DNA from: Altererythrobacter sp. Root672
GTDB lineage: Bacteria; Pseudomonadota; Alphaproteobacteria; Sphingomonadales; Sphingomonadaceae
Length of the DNA: 64,000 bases
NCBI RefSeq assembly: GCF_001427865.1
Contig: NZ_LMHH01000002.1
Span: forward strand, 1 to 64,000
Reading direction: 5' to 3'
The notes below the pieces were generated by a model. That model saw nothing but the letters and a program-made list of their open reading frames with translations. It did no database searches and was not told the DNA's origin. Both the position numbers and the translations under genes were made by a program. Position 1 is the first letter of the stretch; the number at the start of each line of letters is the position of its first letter. Positions 24,712 to 33,724 of the stretch are shown piece by piece.

Positions 24712-25527
24712 ATGCGCTGGGTGAACCGTCGGATTGGACGAGGGAACAGCATCCTTCTGGGCGCACTTCCGATCGCGCTCCTGGTGCTGCTCTATCTCGT
24801 GGCAGCTGCCAGCCGCCACGCGGACAATCCCAACGACAAGATCCTGCCGATGCCGGGGGCGATGGCCGAAGCGATGTCGGCGCTGCTGTTCCAGCCCGAC
24901 CAGCTTTCCGGACAGTTGCTGTTCTGGGCGGACACCTTCGCCAGTCTTCAGCGGCTCGGCATCGGCCTCGGTATATCGACACTTTCGGCGCTGCTGGTGG
25001 GTCTCGTGCTTGGCGTTCTTCCGCCGGTACGAGCCACCTTCAGTCCGCTGGTGACGGGGATCGCGGTCATACCGCCGATCGCGCTGCTGCCGATCTTGTT
25101 CATCGCCTTCGGTCTCGGCGAGACGGCGAAAGTGGCGCTGATCGTCATCGGTATCGCGCCCTTCATGATCCGGGACCTTGCCGCGCACGTCGCCGCGTTG
25201 CCGAAGGAGCAAATCATCAAAGCGCAAACACTGGGAGCCAGCAGTTGGCAACTAATGCTGCGCGTGGCGCTGCCGCAGGCAATGCCACGCCAGATCCAGG
25301 CGGTGCGCCTGTCACTCGGCCCGGCCTGGGTATTCCTGATCTCGGCAGAGGCGATCGCCTCCGACATCGGCCTTGGTTATCGAATCTTCCTCGTCCGCCG
25401 CTATCTCTCGATGGACATCATCCTGCCCTATGTGGCGTGGATCGCGCTGCTAGCCGTAGTGATCGATTTCCTGCTGGTGTGGTCGAGCCGGCGGATGTTT
25501 CGTTGGGCACACGGAGCCAGCCATTGA
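24712..25527 (+). CDS. ABC transporter permease, guanidine/urea-associated
   Basis: The 271-residue inner-membrane protein has about six helices and the BPD_transp_1 domain of the SsuC/TauC type. The coupling-helix region is around AQTLGASSWQLMLRVALPQAMP, ending in PQAMPRQIQAVR. It forms the translocation path with the ATPase whose TTG start overlaps its stop codon (TTGA at 25524). It belongs to the guanidine operon, 30 bases after the binding protein. Confidence 0.9.
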   Translation: MRWVNRRIGRGNSILLGALPIALLVLLYLVAAASRHADNPNDKILPMPGAMAEAMSALLFQPDQLSGQLLFWADTFASLQRLGIGLGISTLSALLVGLVLGVLPPVRATFSPLVTGIAVIPPIALLPILFIAFGLGETAKVALIVIGIAPFMIRDLAAHVAALPKEQIIKAQTLGASSWQLMLRVALPQAMPRQIQAVRLSLGPAWVFLISAEAIASDIGLGYRIFLVRRYLSMDIILPYVAWIALLAVVIDFLLVWSSRRMFRWAHGASH

Positions 25528-26306
25528 GCGCCCTGCTAAGCCTCCGCAACGTCTGGGTCGAGTATGGCGATAAGGTCGTCCTGGAACGTCTGAACCTCGA
25601 TATCGAGGCCGGTTCCTTCGTCTCGATCGTCGGTCCATCGGGCGCCGGAAAGAGCAGCCTGCTGCGCGTCGTGCTGGGGCAAGAGGCACCGTCGCGGGGT
25701 TCGATCCTGCTCGATGACAAACCGCTGGCACCAGAATGCGGCCCCGATCGCGGCGTCGTGTTCCAACGCTATTCGGTGTTCCCGCACCTGTCGGTCCTGC
25801 GCAACACGCTCTTCGGCCTGGAATGTGCGCAGGCCCCGTTGACGGCCCGGCTGTTTGGCGGACGGCGTCGCACCGCCCTGGCCGAGGCCGAAGAAATGCT
25901 CACGGCGGTCGGCCTGGGCGACAGCCTGCATCTCTATCCGGCGGAGATGTCGGGCGGTATGCAGCAAAGGCTCGCGATCGCGCAGGCCTTGATAAAACGA
26001 CCGCGGATCCTGCTGCTCGACGAGCCTTTCGGCGCCCTCGATCCGGGCATCAAAGCTGACATGCACGCGCTGATTACTCGGCTGTGGAGCGACTATTCCC
26101 TGACCGTGATCATGGTCACGCACGACATCAAGGAAGCGTTCACGCTCGGGACCCGGGTGCTGGCCTTGGATAAGCGCCGTCACGACCCCCACGCCCCTAA
26201 TCGGTTCGGCGCGACGGTGGTCTATGATTTGCCGCTCAACAAGCGCCCAGCCGTCTCCGCTCCCGCGGAAAGCGGTATTACGATTGACAGTTTTGATAAT
26301 ATTTGA
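25524..26306 (+). CDS. ABC transporter ATP-binding protein, guanidine/urea-associated
   Basis: A 260-residue ATPase of the SsuB/TauB kind. It has Walker A GPSGAGKSS, a Q-loop region around VVFQRYSVFPHLS, the signature SGGMQQRLAIAQAL, Walker B ILLLDEPFGALD and the H-loop MVTHDIKEA. The start is TTG at 25524, overlapping the permease stop; translation from there gives the expected N terminus SALLSLRNVWVEYGDK. A frame open further upstream overlaps the permease and is not used. An internal segment LFGGRRRTALAEAEE lengthens the helical domain, as is usual in this subgroup. Confidence 0.9.
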   Translation: MSALLSLRNVWVEYGDKVVLERLNLDIEAGSFVSIVGPSGAGKSSLLRVVLGQEAPSRGSILLDDKPLAPECGPDRGVVFQRYSVFPHLSVLRNTLFGLECAQAPLTARLFGGRRRTALAEAEEMLTAVGLGDSLHLYPAEMSGGMQQRLAIAQALIKRPRILLLDEPFGALDPGIKADMHALITRLWSDYSLTVIMVTHDIKEAFTLGTRVLALDKRRHDPHAPNRFGATVVYDLPLNKRPAVSAPAESGITIDSFDNI

Positions 26307-26318
26307 GAGTACAATAGG

Positions 26319-26798
26319 ATGACCCCCGATCCCACCAGTCTCGCCCGGCTCAGCATGAGCCTTCCGGCAGAACTCTTCCGTCAATTGGATGTGATGGTCG
26401 AGGAACGCGGCCTTCCGTCGCGCTCCCAGCTGATCGCCGAACTGATCCGCCACGCGCTGGCCGAACATGAGGCGCTGACCCGCCCCGAAGACATGCTCGC
26501 CGGTACTGTCACGCTGGTTTATCGCGGCAATCGCGGGCGGGTGCGCCAGCAGCTTGCCGAGACTCAGGTCGAATACCTGAAGGAGGTGATCTCCTCCCAG
26601 CACGTGTTCCTGGAGGACGACCAGTCTCTCGAAGTGCTGTTGGTCCAGGGCCCGGCCATTCGCCTCAAGGAGCTGTGCGATGCCTTGCGCAGCATCCGCG
26701 GCGTGCATCAGTTGCAGCTCGTCACCACCACGGCCCTGCTCCCGCCGCTGCACGAATTGGTGGGCGAAGGCCCCGCAAAAAAGGAAACCATCGCGTGA
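26319..26798 (+). CDS. NikR-like ribbon-helix-helix regulator lacking the nickel site
   Basis: The 159-residue protein has an N-terminal ribbon-helix-helix (LARLSMSLPAELFRQLD to about 50) and a C-terminal ACT-like domain (about 60-140), the NikR architecture. Of the four nickel ligands of E. coli NikR only one is kept. The segment aligned with HVHINHDDC reads HVFLEDDQS, so His87 is kept (His95 here), His89 is Phe97 and Cys95 is Ser103; the His76 position is about Val84. It therefore probably does not sense nickel. A nitrogen metabolite such as guanidine or urea is an attractive effector, by inference. The stop overlaps the next start (TGATG). Confidence 0.82.
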   Translation: MTPDPTSLARLSMSLPAELFRQLDVMVEERGLPSRSQLIAELIRHALAEHEALTRPEDMLAGTVTLVYRGNRGRVRQQLAETQVEYLKEVISSQHVFLEDDQSLEVLLVQGPAIRLKELCDALRSIRGVHQLQLVTTTALLPPLHELVGEGPAKKETIA

Positions 26799-27619
26799 TG
26801 GGCGCGCTTGCCGATCCAATGGCGGCACGCGACCATGCTCGCGCCATGGCTGGCACGGTCGTGGAAGCGATGCCGCAAGTGCCGCCCGTCGCCGGAGACC
26901 TTCCGGCTGACGTTCCTGCCGAAGACCTACTGTGGGAGGAAACAATCGCCGCCGGCGGCTATGCAACCCGCAGGCTGGCCCGCGGTTCGCGCCTGCGCCT
27001 GATCGATCTCGAAGGCGACGCCTGTGCGTCGGTGCTGATCTACAACGCCGAGATGCCGAGCGAGCGGCTCAATGTCGCCGACACGGTAAAGGTGCAATGG
27101 AACGCCTACCTCGGCGCCGGTAAGCTGCTGCTGTCGGACATGGGGCGCGTGCTGATGAGCATCCTCGCGGACGAGGCGGGAACTCATGACGCCTTCTGCG
27201 GCACCTCCAACGCCGCCACCAACCAGGCGAAATATGGCGAAGGCCGCAACAGTGGCGCCTTTCCCAATGGGCGCGATCGCCTCGTGCTGGGTTCGGCCAA
27301 GCATGGGCTGCAGCGGCGGGACGTCCACCCCTGCGTAAACCTGTTCAAGGGCACGCGGATTGAGGCGGACGGGACCATCACTCCGCTTGTCGGCCCCTAT
27401 GAGGCTGGGCGGAGCATGGTCCTGCGGGCCGAGATGGACGTGATCGTCGTGATCGCCAACTGCCCGCACGTGCTCGATCCGCGCGCGCAATGGTCCGTAA
27501 CGCCGCTGCGGGTCTCGGCCTGGCGAGGCCCGGTCACCCCTGAGACCGACCCCATTCGCTCGGCCACGCCGGAAGGTTTGCGGGCCTTCCTGAACGTCGA
27601 AGACTATTTCCGTCGCTAG
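26798..27619 (+). CDS. DUF1989 protein, UAAP1-type carboxyguanidine deiminase subunit
   Basis: This 273-residue protein has a DUF1989 domain from about residue 45. Motifs include LRLIDLEGDACASVLIYNA, SERLNVADT, DMGRVLMSI, the metal-type Cys/His residues in HDAFCGTSN and a late NCPHVLDP. Proteins of this family were first called urea-carboxylase-associated protein 1; together with the second member they have been shown to deiminate carboxyguanidine to allophanate. The start at 26798 overlaps the NikR-like stop. About 40 poorly conserved N-terminal residues are longer than usual. Which of the two is CgdA or CgdB in published naming I leave open. Confidence 0.85.
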   Translation: MGALADPMAARDHARAMAGTVVEAMPQVPPVAGDLPADVPAEDLLWEETIAAGGYATRRLARGSRLRLIDLEGDACASVLIYNAEMPSERLNVADTVKVQWNAYLGAGKLLLSDMGRVLMSILADEAGTHDAFCGTSNAATNQAKYGEGRNSGAFPNGRDRLVLGSAKHGLQRRDVHPCVNLFKGTRIEADGTITPLVGPYEAGRSMVLRAEMDVIVVIANCPHVLDPRAQWSVTPLRVSAWRGPVTPETDPIRSATPEGLRAFLNVEDYFRR

Positions 27620-27638
27620 AAAGGACGCCAAGGCCAAA

Positions 27639-28274
27639 ATGACCACCGATCCGGGCCTCTCAGGCCTTGCCGGCACTGTCGTCCATGACGAGATCGTCCC
27701 GGCAAGAGCGCCCTGGCTGCACCATGTCGCCGCTGGCCAGACGCTGCGCATCGTCGACCTCGAGGGCAACCAAGCGGTCGACTTCCTGCTCTATGCCGCT
27801 GCCGACGATGCCGAGCGCTACAGCGCGCAAGATACCGTCTCGGCGCAGGGGAACCTGTTCCTGCGCTCCGGCACGGTGCTGCGCTCCAACGAAGGAAGCG
27901 CGATGATGACCATCGTCGGCACCTCGGTCGAATATCACGACACGATCGGCGGGGCGTGTTCGTGTGAGTCCAATACGCTGCGCTACGGCCATCACACCAA
28001 GTCGCAGCACGCCTGCGTCGAGAATTTTCTCGAAGCCAACCTCAGCGAGGGTCGCGGCAAGCGCGACATGGTTTCGAACATCAACTTCTTCATGAACGTG
28101 CCAGTGGAAGAGGACGGTGCGCTGGGCATCGTCGATGGCATTTCCGCACCCGGCCTGACGGTCGATCTACGGGCAGACATGGACGTCATCGTGGTCGTGT
28201 CCAACTGCCCGCAGATCAACAACCCGTGCAATGCCTTCAATCCCACTCCCGTTCGGATGATCGTCACCGCATGA
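27639..28274 (+). CDS. DUF1989 protein, UAAP2-type carboxyguanidine deiminase subunit
   Basis: This 211-residue partner of the preceding protein has LRIVDLEGNQAVDFLLYAA, ERYSAQDTVSAQGNLFL, SNEGSAMMTIVG, then HDTIGGACSCESN (likely Zn ligands), KRDMVSNINFFMNVPV and a final NCPQINNPCNAFNPTPVRM. The family forms a heterodimer acting on carboxyguanidine made by the downstream carboxylase. The stop overlaps the carboxylase ATG (ATGA at 28271), which suggests balanced synthesis. Confidence 0.88.
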   Translation: MTTDPGLSGLAGTVVHDEIVPARAPWLHHVAAGQTLRIVDLEGNQAVDFLLYAAADDAERYSAQDTVSAQGNLFLRSGTVLRSNEGSAMMTIVGTSVEYHDTIGGACSCESNTLRYGHHTKSQHACVENFLEANLSEGRGKRDMVSNINFFMNVPVEEDGALGIVDGISAPGLTVDLRADMDVIVVVSNCPQINNPCNAFNPTPVRMIVTA

Positions 28275-31200
28275 GCTTCGATACAGTCCTGGTTGCAAAC
28301 CGGGGGGCGATCGCCACCCGGATCATCCGCACCGTGCGCCGCATGGGTCTACGCTCGGTCGCGGTCTACTCCGAGGCGGACGCCGGCTCGCTCCACGTCT
28401 CGCAAGCGGATGTGGCGGTGTGCATCGGCCCCGCCCCGGCAGCGGAAAGCTATCTCAATATCGCGGCAATCCTGCAGGCCGCGAAGGATACCGGCGCGGG
28501 CGCGATCCATCCGGGCTACGGTTTCCTGGCGGAGAACACCGAGTTCGCCGATGCCTGCGCTGCCGCCGGGATCGTGTTCATCGGCCCGACGCCGGAGAAC
28601 ATCCGCACCTTCGGATTGAAACACAGCGCTCGGGCGCTAGCGGCCGAGCATGGTGTGCCGCTGGCGCCCGGGACCGGCCTGCTGACGGACGAGGAAGAAG
28701 CCGCCCGTGCTGCGCGGGAAATCGGCTTCCCGGTGATCCTCAAGGCGACCGCCGGCGGCGGCGGCATCGGCATGCGCATCTGCGAGGACGAGGCCTCTGT
28801 GCGCCAGGGTTTCGCGGGCGTCGCTCGGCTGGGCGAGGGGAATTTCGGCGATGCCGGTGTCTTCCTCGAACGCTATATCGGCCGCGCGCGTCACATCGAG
28901 GTCCAGATCTTCGGTGATGGCGAAGGCCGGATCATGCCGCTGGGCGAACGCGACTGTTCACTGCAGCGCCGGAACCAGAAGGTGGTGGAAGAGGCGCCCG
29001 CCCCGCTCTTGTCCGCAGCCAAGCGCGCCGAACTCATCACCGCCGCCGTCCGGCTCGGCGAAGCGGCAAATTATCGCTCCGCCGGTACGGTCGAGTTCCT
29101 GTTCGATGCTGACCGGCAGGAGTTCTTCTTCCTTGAAATGAACACCCGACTCCAGGTCGAGCACGGCGTCACCGAAGAGGTGATGGGGATCGATCTGGTC
29201 GAATGGATGATCCGCGGGGCCGCCGGCGATTTCTCGTTCCTCGACCGCGAACCGCCCGTGCCTCAGGGCCATTCGATGCAAGTGCGCCTCTATGCCGAGG
29301 ATCCCGCGCTCGACTATCGCCCCACCAGCGGCACACTGACGGCCGTCAGCTTTCCGCAGGACATCCGCGCCGAAACCTGGTGCATGGCCGGCAGCGAGGT
29401 CAGCGCCTGGTACGACCCGATGCTCGCCAAATTGATCGTTCACGCCGCGACGCGTGAGGCGGCAATTGCGGCGATGCAGGACGCGCTCGATGAAAGCCGG
29501 GTCGACGGCATCGAAACGAATTTACGCTGGCTGCGTGATGTCGTGAGGAACGGGAAGTTCGCCAGCGGGGAAGTCTCGACCAAACTGCTCGAGACGGTCA
29601 CCTACAATCCGCGCAGCTTCCGCGTGGTCAGCGGCGGCACCGCGACCACCGTGCAGGATTGGCCCGGCCGGCAAGGCCTGTGGGCGATTGGTGTCCCGCC
29701 GTCGGGCCCGATGGATGATCGCTCTTTCCGCATCGGCAACCGAGTGCTCGGCAATCCCGAGGGCACGGCCGGGCTGGAGGTTACCGCCAGCGGTCCGACC
29801 CTGGTCTTCAACGCACCCGCACGCGTTTGCGTCATCGGTGCCGATTTCGGCGCCACGCTGGACGACAAGCCCGTCGAACGCGGCACCGCCTTGGACATTG
29901 CGGCCGGCCAGACGCTTGCCCTGGGCAGGGCCTCAGGCGGCGGTATGCGCGGCTATATCCTGTTCGCCGGCGGGCTCGATATCGCGCCCTACCTCGATAG
30001 CCGCAGCACCTTCGCGCTCGGTCAGTTCGGCGGGCATGCGGCAAGGCGACTGCTGGCCGGCGACACGGTCCATCTCGGGACGGCGGAAGTTGCGACGCCG
30101 GCTCTGCCCAGCCCCGCACCGAACTTCGGCGAGACCTGGACGCTGCGCGTTCTCTACGGTCCGCACGGCGCACCGGACTTCTTCACCGACGACGACATTC
30201 GCGCCTTCCTCGCCGCCGAATGGCAGGTTCACTACAACAGCAACCGCACCGGCGTTCGCCTGGTCGGGCCCAAGCCGGAATGGGCCCGAAAGGATGGCGG
30301 CGAGGCAGGCCTCCACCCCTCCAATATTCATGACAATCCCTACGCCATCGGCGCCGTGGATTTCACCGGGGACATGCCGATCATCCTGGGCCCTGACGGC
30401 CCGTCCCTTGGCGGGTTCGTCTGTCCGTTTACGGTGATCGCGGCTGATCGCTGGAAGATCGGGCAACTCTCCCCGGACGATCGCCTGCGGTTCGTTCCGG
30501 TCACTGCGGAAGACGCCGCCGCGGCGAACCAGGCTCCGCTTGAGCTTCTCGCAACGGAAGCGCCGGCGCACGACATCGCGACCCTTTCGCCCATCCTCGC
30601 CAGCACCCCGGCACAGGGCTTGCGTCCGCGCACGGTCTACCGGCAGCAGGGCGACCGCAACATCCTGGTCGAATATGGGCCGATCGTGCTCGACATCGAA
30701 CTTCGCATCCGCGTTCACGCGCTGATGACCGAGCTCGAGGAGCTGGCCTTGCCCGGCGTCATCGACATCGTGCCGGGCATCCGTTCGCTCCAACTGCATT
30801 TCGATGGCGATGTGCTCGACCAGCGCGGCGCCCTCGCCGTCCTGATGACAGCTGAGGAAGCGCTCGGCGATCTTGAGGATTTCTCGGCCCCCTCGCGCAT
30901 CGTCCACCTTCCCCTAAGCTGGCGCGATCCGGCAACGATCGAGACCATTGAGAAGTACATGGGCGCCGTCCGTGATGACGCGCCGTGGTGTCCCGACAAC
31001 ATCGAGTTCATCCGCCGTGTAAACGGCTTGCCCGATGCCGATGCGGTCGAGAGCCTGATCTTCGACGCGAGCTATCTCGTGCTTGGATTGGGCGACGTCT
31101 ATCTCGGAGCGCCGGTAGCGACACCGGTCGATCCACGGCACCGGCTGGTCACCACCAAGTACAACCCCGCACGGACCTGGACCCCGCCCAATGTCGTGGG

Positions 31201-31858
31201 CATCGGGGGCGCGTATATGTGCATCTACGGAATGGAAGGTCCGGGCGGCTATCAGCTGTTCGGGCGGACCATTCAGGTGTGGAACACGCATCGGCAGACG
31301 GATGCCTTCGTCGATGGCAAACCCTGGCTGTTGCGTTTCTTCGACCAGATCCGCTTCTTCAAGGTCAACGCAGAAGAGCTCGTCGAGTGGCGCCGAGACT
31401 TTCCCAATGGCCGCCGCTCGATCGAAGTTGAGGAGTCCGAATTTCGCCTTGCGGATTACCGGGCATTCCTCGCGCAGAATGCCGGGTCGATCGCTGCTTT
31501 CGAGGCTCAACGCCAGGCGGCCTTCGACGAGGAGCGCGCCGAGTGGCAGCGGTCCGGCGAATTCGACCGGGTTACCGACCTCGCGGACGGTGGCGCCGCC
31601 GCGGGCGTCGAGACGGCTGCCATTGAAGTACCGGAAGGAGCAGACGTGATCGAAGCGCCGTTCGGGGGAAGCGTCTGGAAGCTGATGGTGGCTGCCGGCG
31701 ATACGGTCGAAACAGGTGACATCATCGCGGTGATCGAATCCATGAAGATGGAATGCCCGCTGGAAAGCCCCGGTAGCGGCACGATTGCGGCGCTTTACAT
31801 GCAGGAGCGGCAGTCATTGCAACCCGGTACGCCGATGCTCGCGCTGAGGCCGCATTGA
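28271..31858 (+). CDS. Guanidine (urea-type) carboxylase, biotin-dependent
   Basis: This 1195-residue enzyme has a biotin carboxylase domain (about 1-445: VANRGAIATRIIRT, the ATP-grasp glycine loop KATAGGGGIGMRI, EMNTRLQVEHGVTEEVMG). It is followed by carboxyltransferase halves of the AHS2/KipA type (about 465-770, GLHPSNIHDNPYAIG and GDMPIILGPDGPSLGGFVCP) and AHS1/KipI type (about 790-1040). A biotin carrier domain at the C terminus has IESMKM with biotinylated Lys1159. Annotated homologues are called urea carboxylase. The two DUF1989 genes beside it point to guanidine as substrate, since they act on carboxyguanidine. The product allophanate is hydrolysed by the next gene. Length is normal. 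Confidence 0.93.
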   Translation: MSFDTVLVANRGAIATRIIRTVRRMGLRSVAVYSEADAGSLHVSQADVAVCIGPAPAAESYLNIAAILQAAKDTGAGAIHPGYGFLAENTEFADACAAAGIVFIGPTPENIRTFGLKHSARALAAEHGVPLAPGTGLLTDEEEAARAAREIGFPVILKATAGGGGIGMRICEDEASVRQGFAGVARLGEGNFGDAGVFLERYIGRARHIEVQIFGDGEGRIMPLGERDCSLQRRNQKVVEEAPAPLLSAAKRAELITAAVRLGEAANYRSAGTVEFLFDADRQEFFFLEMNTRLQVEHGVTEEVMGIDLVEWMIRGAAGDFSFLDREPPVPQGHSMQVRLYAEDPALDYRPTSGTLTAVSFPQDIRAETWCMAGSEVSAWYDPMLAKLIVHAATREAAIAAMQDALDESRVDGIETNLRWLRDVVRNGKFASGEVSTKLLETVTYNPRSFRVVSGGTATTVQDWPGRQGLWAIGVPPSGPMDDRSFRIGNRVLGNPEGTAGLEVTASGPTLVFNAPARVCVIGADFGATLDDKPVERGTALDIAAGQTLALGRASGGGMRGYILFAGGLDIAPYLDSRSTFALGQFGGHAARRLLAGDTVHLGTAEVATPALPSPAPNFGETWTLRVLYGPHGAPDFFTDDDIRAFLAAEWQVHYNSNRTGVRLVGPKPEWARKDGGEAGLHPSNIHDNPYAIGAVDFTGDMPIILGPDGPSLGGFVCPFTVIAADRWKIGQLSPDDRLRFVPVTAEDAAAANQAPLELLATEAPAHDIATLSPILASTPAQGLRPRTVYRQQGDRNILVEYGPIVLDIELRIRVHALMTELEELALPGVIDIVPGIRSLQLHFDGDVLDQRGALAVLMTAEEALGDLEDFSAPSRIVHLPLSWRDPATIETIEKYMGAVRDDAPWCPDNIEFIRRVNGLPDADAVESLIFDASYLVLGLGDVYLGAPVATPVDPRHRLVTTKYNPARTWTPPNVVGIGGAYMCIYGMEGPGGYQLFGRTIQVWNTHRQTDAFVDGKPWLLRFFDQIRFFKVNAEELVEWRRDFPNGRRSIEVEESEFRLADYRAFLAQNAGSIAAFEAQRQAAFDEERAEWQRSGEFDRVTDLADGGAAAGVETAAIEVPEGADVIEAPFGGSVWKLMVAAGDTVETGDIIAVIESMKMECPLESPGSGTIAALYMQERQSLQPGTPMLALRPH

Positions 31859-33636
31859 TGACCGCGCTGGACCGATGCGGCGTGGCGGCCATCGCTAACG
31901 CTGTCAGTAGCGGGACATCGAGCGCAGTCGAAGTGGCTGAGAATACCCTGGCCCGCCTCGCCGCCTATGACGCCGTCCAGCCGCAGATCTGGATCAGCCG
32001 GATTGAGCCTGAGGACTTCCTGGCCGCCGCCCGCGCGGTGGATGCACGCCTCGCGGCCGGCGAGACGCTTCCGCTTGCCGGAGTCCCCTATGCGGTGAAG
32101 GACAACATCGACGTCGCCGGTTTCGAGACGACCGCGGCCTGTCCCGCGTTCGCCTACCGGCCCTCGGGATCGGCGGGCGTCGTCGAACGGCTGGAAGCGG
32201 CGGGGGCGATCTGCGTCGGCAAGACCAATCTCGACCAGTTCGCGACCGGGCTTGTCGGCACGCGCAGTCCTTATGGCATCCCGCGCAACGCCTACAACCT
32301 GGCCTATGTAAGCGGCGGTTCCAGCTCGGGGTCGTCGGTCGCTGTTGCGGCCGGACTCGTGCCTTTCGCGCTAGGCACCGACACTGCGGGTTCCGGCCGC
32401 GTCCCCGCCGCCTTCAATCACCTGGTAGGCTTCAAGCCCAGCAAGGGCCGCTGGAGCACGCGCGGTCTCGTCCCTGCGTGCCGCACGCTCGACTGCATTA
32501 CGGTCTTCACGGACACGGTGGCGGATGCGCGTTTGGTCGATAAGGTCGTGGCCAGCTTCGACCCCGCCGATCCCTATTCGAAACCCCTGGCTGACGCGCC
32601 GGTTCAGCCGGAGCGCATCGGCGTGCCCTACCACAGCCAGCGTGTGTGGTTCGGCGACAGCCAGTCCGAATATCTCTACGACCGCGCCCTCGACCGATTG
32701 TCCGAGACGGCACAGATCGTCGAGATCGACCTCGAGCCGTTGCTCGAGGCCGCTCAGCTTCTTTACGGCGGACCCTGGGTCGCAGAGCGTACCGCCGCAA
32801 TCGCTGGGTTGCTGGCGAGCAACCCCGACGCGATCCACGAGACCGTCCGCAGCGTCGTACAGCCGGGCAGCGACATAAGTGCGGTCGAACTTTGGAACGG
32901 CATCTACCGCCTCGCCGAGCTGAAGCGCCACGCTGACGGCTTATGGGACACGGTCGACCTGCTCGCCTTCCCGACCACCGGCACCACTTATCGAGTTGCG
33001 GAACTGCTCGCGTCGCCGGTCGCGCTGAACAGCAATCTCGGCCGCTACACCAATTTCGTGAACCTACTGGATATGGCGGCGGTCGCGGTGCCAGCCGGTA
33101 CCCGTTCGAACGGAACCGGTTTCGGCATCACCCTCATCGGCCCCGCCGACGGCGACCGCGGCCTGCTTGCAGTGGCAGAAACCTATCTCGCGGCGGCTGA
33201 CCTGCCGGCCGCTCCCGCACTCGACTTGGAGGGAAGAATGGAAACCGTGAAGTTGGCCGTTGTCGGCGCCCACCTGAAGGATATGCCGCTGCACTGGCAG
33301 CTGACCTCGCGGGATGCGACCTTCGTCGGCGCCTTCGAAACAGCGCCGACTTATCGCCTCTACGCGATGGCGGACAGCGTTCCGCCCAAGCCGGCCCTGG
33401 TCCACAGCTACGAGGGCGCATCGATCGCGGTCGAAGTCTATGAACTCGACGTCGCGGCCTTCGGGAGCTTCGTCGTGGAGGTTCCGGCCCCGCTAGCAAT
33501 CGGAACGGTGACCCTGGCCGATGGCACCAGCGTCAAAGGCTTCGTTGCCGAGCCCCGCGCCCTGACTGGCGCGGAGGATATTACCCATCTCGGTGGCTGG
33601 CGCGCTTATATCGAAAGGCTGAATGCCGGTAACTGA
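31858..33636 (+). CDS. atzF: Allophanate hydrolase
   Basis: The 592-residue protein has an N-terminal amidase-signature domain (about 1-430) with the catalytic triad Lys81 (YAVKDNID), Ser155 (VSGGSSSGSS) and nucleophile Ser179 (TDTAGSGR). The C-terminal domain (about 460-590, LAVVGAHLKDMPLHWQL, YEGASIAVEVYEL) completes conversion of allophanate to ammonium and CO2. The ATG at 31858 overlaps the carboxylase stop (TGATG); a TTG one codon earlier is less likely. It is the last gene of the operon and makes the pathway nickel-free. Confidence 0.94.
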   Translation: MTALDRCGVAAIANAVSSGTSSAVEVAENTLARLAAYDAVQPQIWISRIEPEDFLAAARAVDARLAAGETLPLAGVPYAVKDNIDVAGFETTAACPAFAYRPSGSAGVVERLEAAGAICVGKTNLDQFATGLVGTRSPYGIPRNAYNLAYVSGGSSSGSSVAVAAGLVPFALGTDTAGSGRVPAAFNHLVGFKPSKGRWSTRGLVPACRTLDCITVFTDTVADARLVDKVVASFDPADPYSKPLADAPVQPERIGVPYHSQRVWFGDSQSEYLYDRALDRLSETAQIVEIDLEPLLEAAQLLYGGPWVAERTAAIAGLLASNPDAIHETVRSVVQPGSDISAVELWNGIYRLAELKRHADGLWDTVDLLAFPTTGTTYRVAELLASPVALNSNLGRYTNFVNLLDMAAVAVPAGTRSNGTGFGITLIGPADGDRGLLAVAETYLAAADLPAAPALDLEGRMETVKLAVVGAHLKDMPLHWQLTSRDATFVGAFETAPTYRLYAMADSVPPKPALVHSYEGASIAVEVYELDVAAFGSFVVEVPAPLAIGTVTLADGTSVKGFVAEPRALTGAEDITHLGGWRAYIERLNAGN

Positions 33637-33680
33637 CGATTGGTCGGATTGGGGCTACCGGTCCGACCTCGTTCCCGTCT

Positions 33681-33716
33681 GAGCGCCGCCCCTGAAACGG
33701 AGACAAGGGGCGGCTC
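33681..33716. terminator. Terminator hairpin after the guanidine operon
   Basis: GAG-CG-CCGCCCCT (33681-33693) pairs with AGGGGCGGCTC (33706-33716), an 11-bp stem with a two-base bulge. It lies between the allophanate hydrolase stop and the convergent gene ending at 33725. Confidence 0.6.
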
Positions 33717-33724
33717 GGGTAAGG

